Shown here in pieces: positions 8,957 to 22,738 of a stretch of 64,000 nt of DNA (positions are counted from its first letter, which is position 1; every line of letters begins with the position of its first letter). The notes under the pieces were generated by a model. That model saw only the letters and a list, made by a program, of their open reading frames with translations, was not told the DNA's origin and did not search any database. The stretch is from Nymphaea colorata. Taxonomy: Eukaryota > Streptophyta > Magnoliopsida > Nymphaeales > Nymphaeaceae. The DNA lies in contig NC_045146.1 in NCBI RefSeq assembly GCF_008831285.2, positions 17,229,149 through 17,293,148 on the forward strand. The letters are read 5' to 3'. Made by a program: the position numbers and the translations under genes.

Positions 8957-10984
8957 TTAAGTACAGATGTTTTATATGGCATTTTTCTTTAATTGAACTT
9001 ATGATTTAGGTCTACCCAACCTCAGGTTGCCTGTTGAGAGAGTTTGGCCAAACAGCTCACCACAAGAGCTATATGCTAATATACAAGTCCAAAGAATTCC
9101 AAACCATAAAAAATTCAGATTGCCCCTACAAATGAAGTGAATTTATGGGGCACAATCATTATGATATTTTTAATGTTGACCACACGCTTACTAACCAACA
9201 GTTCGATGAGCTCAAATCTACACTTCTAGAAACCGATTTAGATCCAAGCTTCAAATTATTAATTAGGAAACGAAATCTTGCAAAGAAACCGCTACAGGAT
9301 TTGATCATCATGGTTTCTTAGTGCTGAACTTGCTTTTATTGATGGTTTCGATAATAGTTTTTCCAGCTTGATTTGTGTAAGTTTTTATTAATACGATCAT
9401 TAACGTCGAACAAACTATTTTACGTCTAGCTGGGTACAATGCATGAGTGCATTGGGTCATTAGACATTTCTTTTCAACCTGCTATAGCCATGGAGATTAA
9501 GTAGTTCTTTAAATCAGAGACATAAAGGCTTAGTTGGTTCCCGGATTCTCGCTTTTTTTTTTAACTCTCGATGTTGACAAGATCTCAAATTTGATCACAA
9601 AAAGCTCAAATTTTAGACCATTAGGGCATTTTAGTGGGAGCAGGATGGTTGAGACTTAGTTGGTCCTCATGATTCAACAGCTTACCCCATTGAGTATGAA
9701 CCAACTTGTTGAATGAGATCTTTAATATTAGAAAAAGGGATTTGAAGAGATCAGGTGGCCTACCCATGTTGCTTTTCTTACTCAAAGAAGTTTGGCTATG
9801 TCAAGACTAAGTCAAGTCAAAATCCAAGTTCTATATATGATCTGAAGTCCTAACCTAGTAATTATAATCCTTTGTTATGAAAGTTCAAGTAATTTAATCT
9901 TGTGCACTAAATCATGAAGTCCTATCTTTAGGTTTCTGGGCATGTGTAAAACCATGTGGCCCCTAAACCCTTTCTCTAGTAGAAGGGCCTGTGTTATTGG
10001 CTTATATATGTAGGATGTATATACACTCATGGTGTTTAAACCTTCCACCACTTGCCGAGCAGTCGTGGCCAAATCTAGACAATCAGCCAATTCACTAATT
10101 CATGTTAAATTGATCTTAACTAGTGTTATCCAAATCGGTTCTTGAACCATATCAATTTAGTCAATCAGCCAATTCATTGATTCAATTGAATTCGTTGTGA
10201 ATTAGACAAACATATCAAAATAATTTTCAATATATAAAAATATTTAAAGTAAGAAAATGTTTAGAATTGGGCATCGAATTTAGGCGGATTTTGAAAATGC
10301 TAGTCTTAATTGAGACATCTTAAAAATTGTGTTAATTCGATAGCCTCAAATTTAACTCTGGTAGAGAGGAATTTGTTAAGAACAAAAGGATAAGGCTCCT
10401 TCACCTTCGTTTTTCCTTTGACTCTAGGGGCTAGAACCGTGTTAGATTGTGCAAGAGATAGATGCTCATGGGAATTGAACCAGAAACTAGACACAATGGA
10501 GAAGGAAGGAGGTACGAACGATCTGAAATGCGACGCTTATTTGGTCCGATCATATCTAAAATGCTTAAAATGTACCTTAATAACTTGGTATAATTTCATC
10601 AAAGCTCTTTCAAACTTAGACTTTAAGTTGTGTTTGATCACATAACAGTATGTTATTGTTTCATGTATCTGTTCTAAAAATTGAGACAATCTTGACAAAG
10701 TCTTCACCTTAAATCAGGCTGAGGTTATATATAATGGCTGACATCCCTAGTGTAGTAAACCATGAATGTTGAGGTGGAACCCCGCAAACCCCCGCAATTC
10801 GATCCAAGATCCGGGACATAACTAGGTTTTGAAATAGGCTTTCTTGTATGTTCAAATTGGGTTTAGCATTAGGTCCACAATAGGAAACCGGAATGCATCA
10901 TACAAAATGAATATTGGAAACTAAGAGTGAATCTGGTCACGCCAAAGGAAACTACAACTGATACGCTACTCAGACAAACTTGAC
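8957..10984. other. Intergenic stretch, no gene recognised
   Basis: AT-rich DNA with short, unrecognisable reading frames only. No RNA gene or clear repeat border seen. Confidence 0.5.
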
Positions 10985-11165
10985 AGCAGGATGCATGAGG
11001 CCATGCAGGGGCAAAGGCAGAGGCCATGGCCCTCCTCATGTTTTTTTTTTTAAATTACACATAAATTTTAAAAATTTTAGTTTATCTTAAGTAAAAATTT
11101 TGAAAAATTATATTTTTGCAACTATTAAAACTTTGAAACTGTAGTTCAGCCTCCTCTGTAATAAA
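10985..11165 (-). repeat. Degenerate member of the GGCGGAGCCA-type repeat
   Basis: Begins with CAAAGGCAGAGGCCATGGCC, has a long T tract and an AT-rich core, and ends TTCAGCCTCCTCTG. GCCATGGC next to the AT-rich core is also found inverted at 52488-52705. Relation to the 8.5 kb MITEs is suggested by the layout only. Confidence 0.35.
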
Positions 11166-13166
11166 CAATTTATAGCTTCACATTTAGAGTCATGCTCCAT
11201 TACTGATATGTATAATATGTTCATACTTCATATATATATTTGAATTGTTCATAGGCAAACACCTTTTTAATCGCAAGAAGTCAGAAAAATCATTTCTTGG
11301 TTTCCTGGAAAAATTGTAGCTGGAATAGAAGGTGGGGCTTGAGTGGCAAGAAGCACGGCTGAGCCGAGCCGAAGGGCGGTCGGGCCATGTGTGAAAGGGA
11401 AGCTTTTTCTTTTCATTTGGGGACGTATTGGTCGGCCAATCATGAGCTCATGCAGGCCCACTCTCTCTCCCCCGAAGCCGCGTCAAGAAAGAAAGATAGC
11501 AATGAATCGGATGTAACCAAACTAAAGCGACGAGCACCGAGTCTCTCTATCTCTCTCTCCTCCTTGTTCCTTCTCTCTCCTTTTGATCATCCCTCGACAT
11601 TAATGGTGGGTGTAAAAGTTAAACTGTCAACAAAAGCAAGCAAACCTCTCTCTCTGTTTCTCTCTCTACTGTCAACAAAAGCAACAAACCAACCGCTCTC
11701 TCTCTTTCTCAAAAAGCTTGGCGTAAGCAAGAGAAGAGGAAGATCCATGAGGGTCCTCAAAGAATCTGACCCTTGACATTGACTGCTCTCCAATAGCTTT
11801 CTTTTTCTCTTTCTCATTCATTAGTTTTATGAGGTTTTTGCAGGAACATATCCAGATGATCTTTGGACATAACCAAAAAGCACATTTAAGGCTTAATATT
11901 TTTGAATGGCACGAAGGCCGAGTTTAAAATAAAAGTTTGGTTTTCCATGCAAAACCCAGTTCGAGCTGGCTAAAACCAAGTTTTATATCTATGCACCAAC
12001 GTCCGCTTCTGCTGAATTCTTTGACGGCAGAACGAAAAACTGGTGACAAAAGAAACTAGGCTTTTTGCACTGTTTTTAGCAAACCAGATTCCCCAAAAGC
12101 GTAAACTTAGATGCTCTGAAACCAAACATGAAGATTGAAAAAGGAAAAGCTTTATAAATTTTATAAGAATATACCAAGCCAGAGCCCTTTTCCCCTGGTG
12201 ACCGTGGCCGAAAAAACTAGCTCAAACACACAACACTTTGTGAGAAAATGGCTAGTTTTTGGGGAATGGGACGGCGGCCTTGGTCTCCTGATATGCGCCG
12301 CCCCGGCGAGCCCATTTCTTCTTGCCTGTTGGGCGGCCAAGAAATCGACTGCCCATTGGATGAAAAAGAAGATATAAGGTGGAAAATAAACTTGTAAGGC
12401 TGCTTTCAGCCATTTGGCCGATCTCCACTAGCCAATGCGGCGTAGCATATGTTGTCTTGAGATGTTTCTATGACAACCACTTAGATATACATCGCTTCTC
12501 CATCCCCATGGTTAAAGATCTGTTTATATTTAGATATTTACAGAACATATTCAATGGCTGACCAGTATCTGCAGCTTTCAACTGTTAATGTATGTATCTC
12601 CATTTAGAAAGCAAATTCTTGGTGGGTGTTTCGGATTTAATTGGACGGACATATAAGGCATCCATCTAATTTCGTTCTGATAGTGGTTACGAAGATGATA
12701 TCTGTACACTTGCAAGCTAAAAGGGGAAAGAACATACAATTTTATCCACACTTGGTGGGCTGCTGCTCAGGGGGGAGGTCGCACCCCACGCTTTGCTGTG
12801 TTCCTGCATACAGGAGGGACTGTTGGATATAAGCAGCCAAACCTTTTGGGCGACAATTCAACTTGATACGCATATGTGTGGAGATATTGTTGATCCTGAT
12901 AAGTCAATAAATAATAGAAACAATGCAACAAATAATGAATAAAATCAAAACTATTGTAAACGGCTCCTAGAATCAAGGAGTTATAAATATCAGGAGCTTT
13001 AGCTCCATGTATTTCAAGGTCTATGGATGAGCCTTCCGTGGTCTAGCAATTATTTCAGCCACGTTAAGGTCTTTCTTTTTCATCTAATTCTTTATTTTTC
13101 CCTACAGTGAGAGTACCTAACTTGACTCAAAGATGGTGAGACTTCTAATTTTAAATTTCCTCTGGA

Positions 13167-13208
<42 letters not shown>

Positions 13209-14821
13209 GGTTTTGACAAGACTACTGTAAACTCTAACTAAGAGGTCATTCACCATGGATCTGATCCGGAAACTTGAAGAATGGGCACCTTTTGACTGGT
13301 TCCTTCTAAATGCATCCAAGACCCAAACCCCTGTTTATGCCAAAGGATGATGAAGCATGAGCTCTCTGATTGGAGACCTGGGCACATGAACTATGTTATC
13401 AAGCAATGACCCTCAAGGAAACAGAAAGCCATTGAGATTATTCACGTTTTGGAGTGTAGGAGAGGGGCTAGCTGAGGCCGAGGCCTGATGACCCCTTTCT
13501 CATTTCCAATCCATTTTCAGATAATTCTGTACTTTTTAGAAGCGATCAACACCATACAATATCACATGGTTTCTCACATGATAGGGGCTGAATGCATATG
13601 AAGTTAGAACATGTGCTATCAGACTTAGAAATAAGTAAAACAAAGTACTATGGATTGGCGATTCACGAGAGGCGAGGCTAAACCCTTCGGAGTCCGGAAC
13701 TGCTTCAAGACCTAGATAGTCCATTGTTAGTTTTGAGGTACATATATGAGTGGGGGGTTTCAATTGGTTCTATGGCAATCCAACACACCACCTTCAGCTT
13801 ATACTAATTGGATATTGGGAAAAGAAAACTTTTATCATTAGTTTAAAAAAAAAAATGCATGTCCTTGCATTCTACTTTCCAAAAGTAGTAAAGAGAAAGA
13901 GGGAGTCAAAATTCATCTCCAACTTGTGGCTGCATTAGAGCATGCCGAATTCTCAATGTCAATGAGTAACCAAGATGCTTGAATCATGTTGTGAAGATTA
14001 AGCTATTGAACCATCTATCTTCCATGTCCAGACTGCAGGCTTAATTGCTGTTACTCATATGAAGCACATAGATGTTATAAGTTACAACCCCTCTTATTTA
14101 ATAGTTACTGAGGGCCATGGCGACAACAAAATTCAGATTTGAAGTTCACTCACCCTTTCTGTATGCATGCACATAGATGTGTGGGTGTGTGTATGCATGC
14201 GTGCGTGTGTGCATGCGCGATTGACAAGCTTCTCTCTCTTTGGGGATAGGGGAATTATTGTCTTCTGTAGCTCTAGGCTTGGAATCATGTTCACAACAAT
14301 GAGGAAGACATGAAAGGAAGTGGAGGGACCAAATCTCTCAGCCATTATGGCCTCTAAATGAAAACATGAGGAGTGGTTGATGGGAAGAATGGTGAACGCA
14401 TAAAAGCTAACACTAAATGTTGTAGAACGCAAGTACACTTATTTCTAAGGCAAGCATTCAACTAAACCCAACATCCCTTTCTTGGGGCTTCTTTATCCAT
14501 GGACTATGTTTATACTAGAAGATTTCCTTTTATTAACATGGAAAGTTGGTGATATATTGATGTTCAAAGGAAAACTTTTCACAGAGTTCAATCAAAATGC
14601 GGCCCCACGCGTTTCCTAGATAGCAGGGCAAGCACTATGATGCCTAGAGGCCTCAGATGTCTCAGTTAATCCTCCTTTTTTTGTATTGGACGCTTTCTTT
14701 AGACGTATATCGAGTCAGGAAGTGTGATTTTTACCATTTCCTGTGCTGGCTGACAGAACTCTTCTTACCCAACAGAAACATTGTCGTTTAACTTCAAGCC
14801 ACTTTCAAGTTGGATCCTTTA
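11166..14821. other. Intergenic stretch, no gene recognised
   Basis: Contains CT-rich segments at 11540-11710 and a (TC)n tract at 13170-13207. A GC-richer patch at 12200-12380 has a 54-codon frame starting at an ATG in the context AAAATGGCTAG, without recognisable domains. A 75-codon minus-strand frame ending at 13536 is likewise unassigned. I cannot support a gene here. Confidence 0.4.
13170..13207. repeat. (TC)19 microsatellite
   Basis: Uninterrupted TC repeat of about 38 bp. Confidence 0.95.
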
Positions 14822-14972
14822 AAGGCCCTTTGGCACTAATAACAAATTGTTACTGTCCAGTAAAACTGCCCAAAAATTAGAGCATATTAACATATTGTTT
14901 CAGGAATCTACTCCAAATTGTAGAGCAGAATCATTGGATGGCAACAATTTATTAGGAGTGCCAAATGGCCCC
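14822..14972. mobile_element. MITE with TTA target duplication
   Basis: The left end carries GGCCCTTTGGCACTAATAA, the right end, read in complement, GGGGCCATTTGGCACTCCT; both continue to AAATTGTT. TTA flanks it on both sides (14819-14821 and 14973-14975). The 151-bp element has no coding capacity. TTA duplications are typical of PIF/Harbinger (Tourist-like) elements. Confidence 0.65.
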
Positions 14973-17900
14973 TTAAGCCCACTTGACTAGCCAAAGAACC
15001 CAAAGCCCTTGTGCATATGAGCACTAATTCCTTCTGAATTGGCATATTCTTCTAGTACAAAGTAACACATTCTTCAAAAAAGTTGCTGCACCCTATTCTA
15101 CACAACTCGGGTGTAGATACAGCCGACATCCCATGCCTGTGGGACATTGTTTTAGAGCATTTACCACTATTATGCAAGGTAATTAATTTATCTCCTCCTC
15201 AGGTCTAACGATTAAAAAATTAAAGCCCAAATCCTGAGAAAGAATCATGAATAACTTTCACAATTGTTTTTGAATAAGATGATTGGAGGGCGACGACCAA
15301 AGGGGATGAAGAAGGTGGTGGTGGTGGATGGAAAAGTTTGTCAACTTTTTACAAGCTATGCATATAAATGGAAGGTTCAAAAGCAACTAAAGCTAGTGTT
15401 TGAATATTATTCTTCATGAACAGATGATCAATAGCAGTATGAAGCGTCTGGAAGGTTGGTTTTGGGGAGAGAAGAATTTGACAGTGGAGGCATCATGAAT
15501 GGTAGAGAGCAAGAACCCTATTGGTCCTCCTGTCATGGATGACATTTTATTGTTCTCTCTTCATATTCCGTTTGTATCCCCCAGAACAGCTAGCCTGTGG
15601 TGTACCCAACTTCTCATTTCTTGCGATAATTCTTCTCATGTTCAGTGAGTTGGGACAGACAAATGATGCATCTGGCTTGTCATAGTGGCATGAATTGGGT
15701 CTGCTACAGCTAGTATATTCAAGGGAAGGACTTTAGTCTTTAACTGCATGATGCCTTAAACATCATACCAGAAATAAATTTCAAACTTTAGATGTCATGA
15801 CTAAAGGAAAATGTCCAAATCAAGATTATATGTCACTTTTCATAATTGTGGAAGTACAATTGTGGGGAGGAGTGAAGGCATCATTTGCAGTTTCCAGACG
15901 ATCAAAAAGATCGTCAACCGTGCACATCCAAAAACTGCACTAAACTCTGCAATTCCATTTGATTCCGGAGCAAGTGTTTGATCATTTCTATCAGTTATAA
16001 TGACATGCATGAAATGGAATCTGTAGAACCTTGTTTGATGCTCATTTATAATCGCAGTTTTTTTCCTTGTTAATTTGCTCAACCAAAAAGCAATGCGTTG
16101 TGAAATTTCTACCTAGTAATCAATTTCAGCAGCTTTTAAGCACTTTTCTGAAGGTTGGTGATGAACACTTAGTGTCCTTTCATTGTGCGTCATACGTGGG
16201 ATATTTTTGCTTGGTATTCCACCTCAAAGAAGTATTCACATGTCAAGATGATGTCTCATGTCACATTGCTCAATCTGTGGATCATTTTCTTGCAGTTTAC
16301 GGCAGAATTTATTTCCAATGCAAATCACTCGCATGCTAATGCATTTCTCCAGTTCGGAAATGGAGAGCTTGCGTGAGAAAGAATTCAGTTTTCTCACGAA
16401 TACTTTTCCCAAACAAGTTTAGAAAAACCTTGCAACCGATGTTTAAAACAATATTACATTGTAAACAAGCAAAGATGAGCACATGGTAGTACCAATAGTT
16501 ATTGAAAGGAGTTAATCCTCCCTGGGAGAGGCCAATGGTTCTGCTTTTACAACTAGAATGAGTTGGTTTATGTAATAACATTATCTCTTTGTCGCACTTT
16601 CTATAAGACATCTAACTTTCTTGTCAATAAATGGAAGTCATCATGTTAGTCTGGACCACTTTGGTGCCATTCAAATATCTTCAGATGAAAGGCCAAAATG
16701 GGCCTGAGATTGGGTGCCCGGACCGTGAGTTATAAAGCTAATCTGGATTATAGGTTAAGAAAGACTTAACTGCCAAGGGACAGGTACTTGTCAAATCAAT
16801 TTCCTTCATCATAGTAGAACCCTTAATATGGTCAATCGAAAATAAAATACACACACATATATATATATATATCATAGTAGAAAAACCTTTAAAAAATGTT
16901 AATAACGCGAAAGATATGTCAGCTGAATAAAACAGCAAAAGAACGCTGTTTTTTGAAAAAAAGCAAAACAATAAAACGTGAATAAAATATGTTTTTTCAG
17001 TTTTTTTCATTTTAGGTGTCTTTTTCATATTTTTAATGTCAAACTTGTTGTTGTCATTTTCTAATTTTTATTTGTTGTTTATCTACTCTCTTTTTTTATG
17101 TTTTCCTATTAGTTTCTTATTTACTTTAACTTTTTTCGTAATTTTCAATATTTTTTTAAATTTTGCCATATTTTTTCGTTTTTTTCAAGGTCACCGTAAT
17201 AATCCCCCCAAGTTAGATTCCCTGTCATGTCTGGCTCATTGACAACCTTAATGCTGATGGTACATAGGCATTAGCATCTTTCAGCTTCTTCTCCAGAGTC
17301 TGAACTTCTTTCGAGCACAGCAGATTTTGGTGATCCCGAAGAAAAATCAAGACCATGGCATCGCAAAGATGGTCGCGAACCATGAAGGGGAAATATCAAA
17401 AGTAACGACAGCGTTGCAACAATGGCTTTCTGTCTCTCTCTCTCCCTCTCCTGAAAAGAAAAAGTTGGGAATGAACCACTTGGTCAGTTTCTATTCTGCT
17501 CTTCTTATGAAATATGAAATGGAGTACAACTTTGTGTGGGGATCATCTCTTTTTCCCCTCATTGTTTCTTGAACATGGAGTGGGAATATAAATCTATCTG
17601 TATGAACCTCTCCATTGATTCTAGAAACTCAAAATGGAAACTGCAACGCCACAATGGCTTCAATGTGGGTTTCTTCTTCCGGAGCCGACCTGCGCGTTTT
17701 CACATCCATGGAAGGCCCCATGCAGCTGTCTGCATCCATAACAGTGGAGAAAATGTGGGACATGTTTCTAGTAAAGTAGCATATCCTGCCAAGTTCTAAC
17801 CAGAAACAATGAATGTTCATCATTGATTCCTCAAGCATGCAACCACATACATATATTTAAAATAAATTCCAAGAAACAAAACCTGCATAGACAGGACGCC

Positions 17901-20309
17901 GAAGGCCAGGCAAGAAGAATTTCTGTAACACATGTCTTACTTACAGCCGTACAAGTGCCGGCCGTGGTCGGCCTTTTTTGACTAAGCATCGCACCCCCAC
18001 CGAAATACCTCCATCAAGCTTGATACCTCATCTTTTCTTGTTGAAATCATTACGTGGTTGAACCAGATGGAAAAAAATAAGCTAGGGTTATCATAGCACC
18101 TTTGGTGGAGATAACAGGGACCCCCCCACCTCATTTAATACCCTTGGCATACTGCCATTAATTCATTCCTTTCTGGTTTCATGAGTACTGCATGAGAAAC
18201 AAGTCAATTCAGGTTACATACATCCCCCTTTTTTACAGTGGGTAATGGCATTGAGCTCTTCTTACCTCTAGACCAGTCTGAAAATGCCATGATGGGGAGG
18301 AGCTAAGCAGAGGTCTCTTTACCCAACTACATTGAAGAAGGTAAAGAGCTCAGTTCCCTAGGAGTCTCGAACAGTAGCAAGAGCTGGCTCAGGATGTTCT
18401 TGATCATGAGCAGAATTTACTGTCAGCTCCGTAAGCATTTGTAGTAGCCAGTCAACCTCTGCCTTTAGTGCTAGAGACGAAGGGGGCACGGGGCGAATGA
18501 ATCATGTTTTTGCTCTTCGCTCAGACTTTGATGAGGCTGACTACAGAGTACCTGAGTCCCGAGTTGACGATTGATCGAACATCAGTCATCCCCTGAGAAT
18601 ACCAACTTTTCTCTCTTTCGTGCCAAGTACTGACAAATTCTTGTCCTAAGCATGTCAAAGGCACGCACTTAGAGAACAGATCTTAGAGGTGCTTTTCTGT
18701 TGAAATCTTCAACGAATGGAAGTATCACTTCCCTCAGAAATATGCTCATATGATAAGAGAGAGTTCCTCGTTTTCCAAACTGTGATACCCAGTAAATGCG
18801 ATGAAGCGTTCACGCAAGTAACTTATTTGCTAAAGGCTGTTTCCTGAATCAACAGGCTTACTGTTAAAATCCAAGGACTTGTTTACTTAAGCTGGTTTTT
18901 CCCTGCAGAACCTTATGCTAGAAATACCACCCTAGTCATTCAACCGATCTTGATTCTTGGCCACTCTTAAATTGAAGGTCTCAAGTCCAATCTCCCTAGC
19001 TAGACTGATGGAACTCTTCTTGTCGAAATGCATCCACGTATGAATCCCTGCCTAAGTTGATGGAACTCCCCTAAGAAGCGAAATGTAATTAAAATATGAG
19101 TAGTATCTAAAGTTCATGTATTGTTAAATCAAACCTGAACCCTCTTAGAAGTGGGCCGTGTTAGCTCAATCCCTCAGCAGGGGCAACTTTCTTCTTCTTG
19201 GGCTTTTAGGACCATGGACCTCTTTGGGTCTAATATTTCCTTGCAGTTTCCCTCATTTTGCATGCGCATTTTCAACAACTACAAGGTTTATTTCGCACTT
19301 GGGTTATTTCAAGGCATTGAAATCCCATCGTGCAATTTAGTTTTTTGTGAAAAAGAAACAGTATATTATTTTTATTTAATCTCCAGACATTCGTACCTTT
19401 TTATATATGTACTACATTGTCCTCTAACAAGGGCAATATCGTCTTTATACAATTTGTTAATTTTAAGTTGGCCATTTTAAAACTATGTAGGTTACACAAG
19501 GCCTAGTTAATGTGGCATAAATTCGCTCAAGAAAAGAGATTTGAAGTCCCTCCAAAAATTAGGAGAGTGTGATAGAGTTGAAGCATGTAACTGTAAGTGG
19601 CTGATTCTAATTGAACTTTTTATTTCTAACTAATATGTATGCATAGATGTACTCTACTTCTCCAAAAAGTAAACATTTTTTTTTTCTGCTGATTGACAAA
19701 TGATTCATCTAAATCACCGAATTCGCCTATTTATCGAATCAGCAGCCTCACTGATTCTATTCAATCTGCTGACTTTTACAACGTTGGAGTTGAGGCTGGC
19801 TTCTTCAACATTGCCAATCCAATATGCACTTTTGACAGCCTTCTTGGACAATCATGGCATCCACATCCAAGAAGAGCTGGCAAGTTCTTCAGAGCAAACT
19901 ATTGGCCACAGATTTAGTTAAGTAACCGCAAGTGACGTGAAGAGCTTCCAGTTTTCGAAATACCATCTACATGGACATGTAGATCTCAGAATGGACTATG
20001 AGAGCTGCTGTGAATCTGTGTCACTATTTTTAGATCACTTGCAAGTGGGTGTTCAGGTAGTCCACTCGGTTAATCAGATCATGTGCATGAACATCTTTCT
20101 TGGTTTCGATCGTCCCTTTTGGAATAACATGATTTTGATTTTGAGTTTCATAGTTTTAATGTTTACTTAGGAGAAACTGCCTTCACCTTCAGCATAAAAC
20201 ACTTAAGATCATACCCTCATACATTCAATGTTCTAACTTGCTTCGGAACGTGGGTAGACCTATGACATATCATTCAACTCGAGTATCGTGTTTGTCTTCA
20301 TTTGCTGTC
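14973..20309. other. Intergenic stretch, no convincing gene
   Basis: A 53-codon frame on the minus strand at 17225-17383 is listed separately. Around 17650-17790 (plus) an ATG-led frame of about 42 codons lies in locally balanced base composition, but I do not recognise it. 18240-18850 has gene-like composition and short broken frames without a known domain. A short (AT)n lies at about 16858-16871. Confidence 0.35.
17225..17383 (-). CDS. Short unassigned ORF, possible exon remnant
   Basis: Starts at an ATG at 17383 and runs 52 codons to TGA at 17225-17227. The middle reads NLLCSKEVQTLEKKLKDA, a charged amphipathic stretch unlike random translation and compatible with a short coiled coil, followed by NAYVPSALRLSMSQT. 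An in-frame stop lies just upstream, so it is either a small complete ORF or a fragment of an exon. I do not recognise the family, and nothing nearby extends it. Confidence 0.2.
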   Translation of the reverse strand: MVRDHLCDAMVLIFLRDHQNLLCSKEVQTLEKKLKDANAYVPSALRLSMSQT

Positions 20310-20406
20310 CAAAAAAGTAACACATAGAATGATAGCGACCATGGTATTTGAACCTTATATCCCTTGAGTGTGAGCCGCCTTACTATCCAGTAGCACTATG
20401 CCCTTT
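20310..20406 (-). mobile_element. tRNA-derived SINE-like element
   Basis: Read on the minus strand: A box TAGTGCTACTGG (20387-20398), 31 nt, then B box AGGTTCAAATACC (20343-20355), close to the polymerase III consensus. Between them lies GGCGGCTCACACTCAAGGGA, also found almost unchanged in the plus-strand copy at 38611-38700. The shared non-tRNA middle shows these are copies of one element rather than tRNA genes. Confidence 0.6.
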
Positions 20407-22738
20407 GATGCAATTTTGAGTTACATAATTGGTTCGGCCAACCCATTCATTTATCAAACATCTATCTGCGTTTCTGGCTTCCCCAAAAGGAACAAGGCAG
20501 GCACTCGTCCAAAGGAGGAGCCTTCACAGGAACTCAAAAGGCTAAAATACCATCAGGACAGAGAGGGAAGAGAAAATGTACCGAGACAACCAATGGAAAA
20601 TCAGTTTTCCCGATCGAACTCGACTGCGAAAAGTTTAGAGAATCGGCTGAATCCGATCAGATTCGGAATTGTTCCACATCAGACTAAAATTTGTACTTTA
20701 AAATGATCGAAAGAGCAAAAGAATGAATCAGACTATATATGATATTGAAAAAAAAAGTCTCATTCATTTTGAATCCCAATTTTGTCAATAATGCATATTG
20801 TGAGCCCCTCCCATGGCGAAATGGCTTCTCCCTCAAAAATGGTGCCACATACTTCACACAAAAGCAGCTGAAAATAAATATATTTTAGTTTGACTTGGCA
20901 TCATGCAAAGCCCTGCTCAACACTCATTTGATTAGAGGGATACAAAGGAAAAAGAAGGGAAAATACAGGAGGGAAAGCAAAGGAGTATACACAATGTTGT
21001 GTTTGAATGGAAGAGAAAGGGAAATGAGAGGAAGGAAATGAAACATAAGTGTATTTCCGCACCCCTCTAGGGATGTAAGCGGCTTGAATTCAGATAAACT
21101 AAAGAATAGGAGAAATCAGACATATGTAATTCAGTAAAACCAAAAAACAGAACCTCTAACACCATATTCCAGCCTTTTACTTCGCTCTATCTCATTCCTT
21201 AATTACTTACAAGTAGGATCTATGAGGGGGAGCAGCCTCAGTATATGCATACCACTGAATGAAGCACATGATGGGGCTCACATTCGAGTCCCCGACAGAA
21301 TAACCTCACAAATAATAGCAAGAATGAAGAGGATAGCATCCACATCCACAACGCAAAAGGGCAGCAAGATGGTGCTTGATACCAACTTCTCTTGCGATAT
21401 TAGCCTGCCATCTTTAGACAAGGGAAGACAAGTGAGAACTTGGAGAATAATTGAAGCACAAGCAGCATGAAAACGCCAATGGAGATCAATTTCAGTAAGT
21501 ACTTCGAATGGAAACTGTATCTAAAAGCAATTTTTTGGCAAAACAAAAGGCACAGTTACAAATGTGGCTGGATACATAATTCTCGGGCTCTCATCACTCT
21601 ACAATGAACACGCCTTGAAAGAGAAACAAGTGAAACTTCAACTCTCAACTCTCAGGCATCAAACTTATTACAGAATTCCATTTCGCTGATGAAGGGTGAC
21701 AGTCGGAGACCAGTCATTAACTTGTCCTCAAGCAATCGTCAAAACCCTTTGCTTCTCCATTGCTTTCCGTCGCTGCAGATGGATACATGATATGCTCATC
21801 ACAATATACAACTTTATCTGATGAAAATTAATAACCATCCTTTTTCTTGGAAAAAGTACAAACTTATGGTGATATTCTTCAAGCGACAAACATTCATGCC
21901 TATGAAGAAGAAGAAGAAGAAAAGGAGGAGGAAGGAGCTTTACCAACATAAATCGTCAAAAGTGATAAATTTGACATTAGGTAAAAAGGAAAAGGCAAAC
22001 ATGATCTCCAAAACAAATCCAGAGGCGCAGACGCCAATTAATGAAAGACTACCAAAAGACAGTCACCAACAGAAACAACGTCAGGTTTTCTTGTGGGATG
22101 GGCAGCATAGCTTACTAGTGCACCACAAGTTAAAATTAAATAAAGCAGAATAGAAGCATATAGCTAGATGGGATTTTTGAGGGACCCTACTGTGAAGCAC
22201 TCATCTAGAAATCAAGGACAACACGTGACATTGCATGCATCACAAAGTACTGGTGATTCTGAATAATAACACTTTCAAATATATTTAGTAGATTGTTCTG
22301 CTGACCCTTAGGCACACAGACATTCTTCAGTAGACCAAACACCAGCCAATCGTTCTATACCTGAACAACTACAATCTCTTTCGCTATTGAGGTTTAGCAT
22401 TATCTAACGCGACAAGCTTTCATGACGTAGTTTGTATCACAGTGGAAGTAGGAAGGCGCGGTTCAAACACGAGAGTACCATTAATCTTTGAGAAATAGGC
22501 CTTCACAAAATGTGGGTGACAAGATGAGGATTTGAACGTGACATCAAAGAGTGGAAGAGAAGAACTAACCAGTAAAAAGTATATGCATGTAGAAGGACTA
22601 ACTAAGCACAATCTGAAAGGAAACAAGAAGCCAAACAAACGACTACCAACTGTTCGACAAAATGCCCGAACGTGACAAGTGCTCAGCAGGAAGGGGCGAG
22701 ATTGCACTAGGCATAAAAGGGAAACAATAAGAGCGAAC
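20407..22738. other. Intergenic stretch, no gene recognised
   Basis: Two ATG-led plus-strand frames (20398-20706, 102 codons; 21222-21470, 82 codons) have no recognisable domain or splice context. I do not call them genes. No repeat borders seen. Confidence 0.4.

Noticed and set aside
15840-16082. 80-codon minus-strand ORF
   Set aside because: Starts with TTG, no domain and no splice context.
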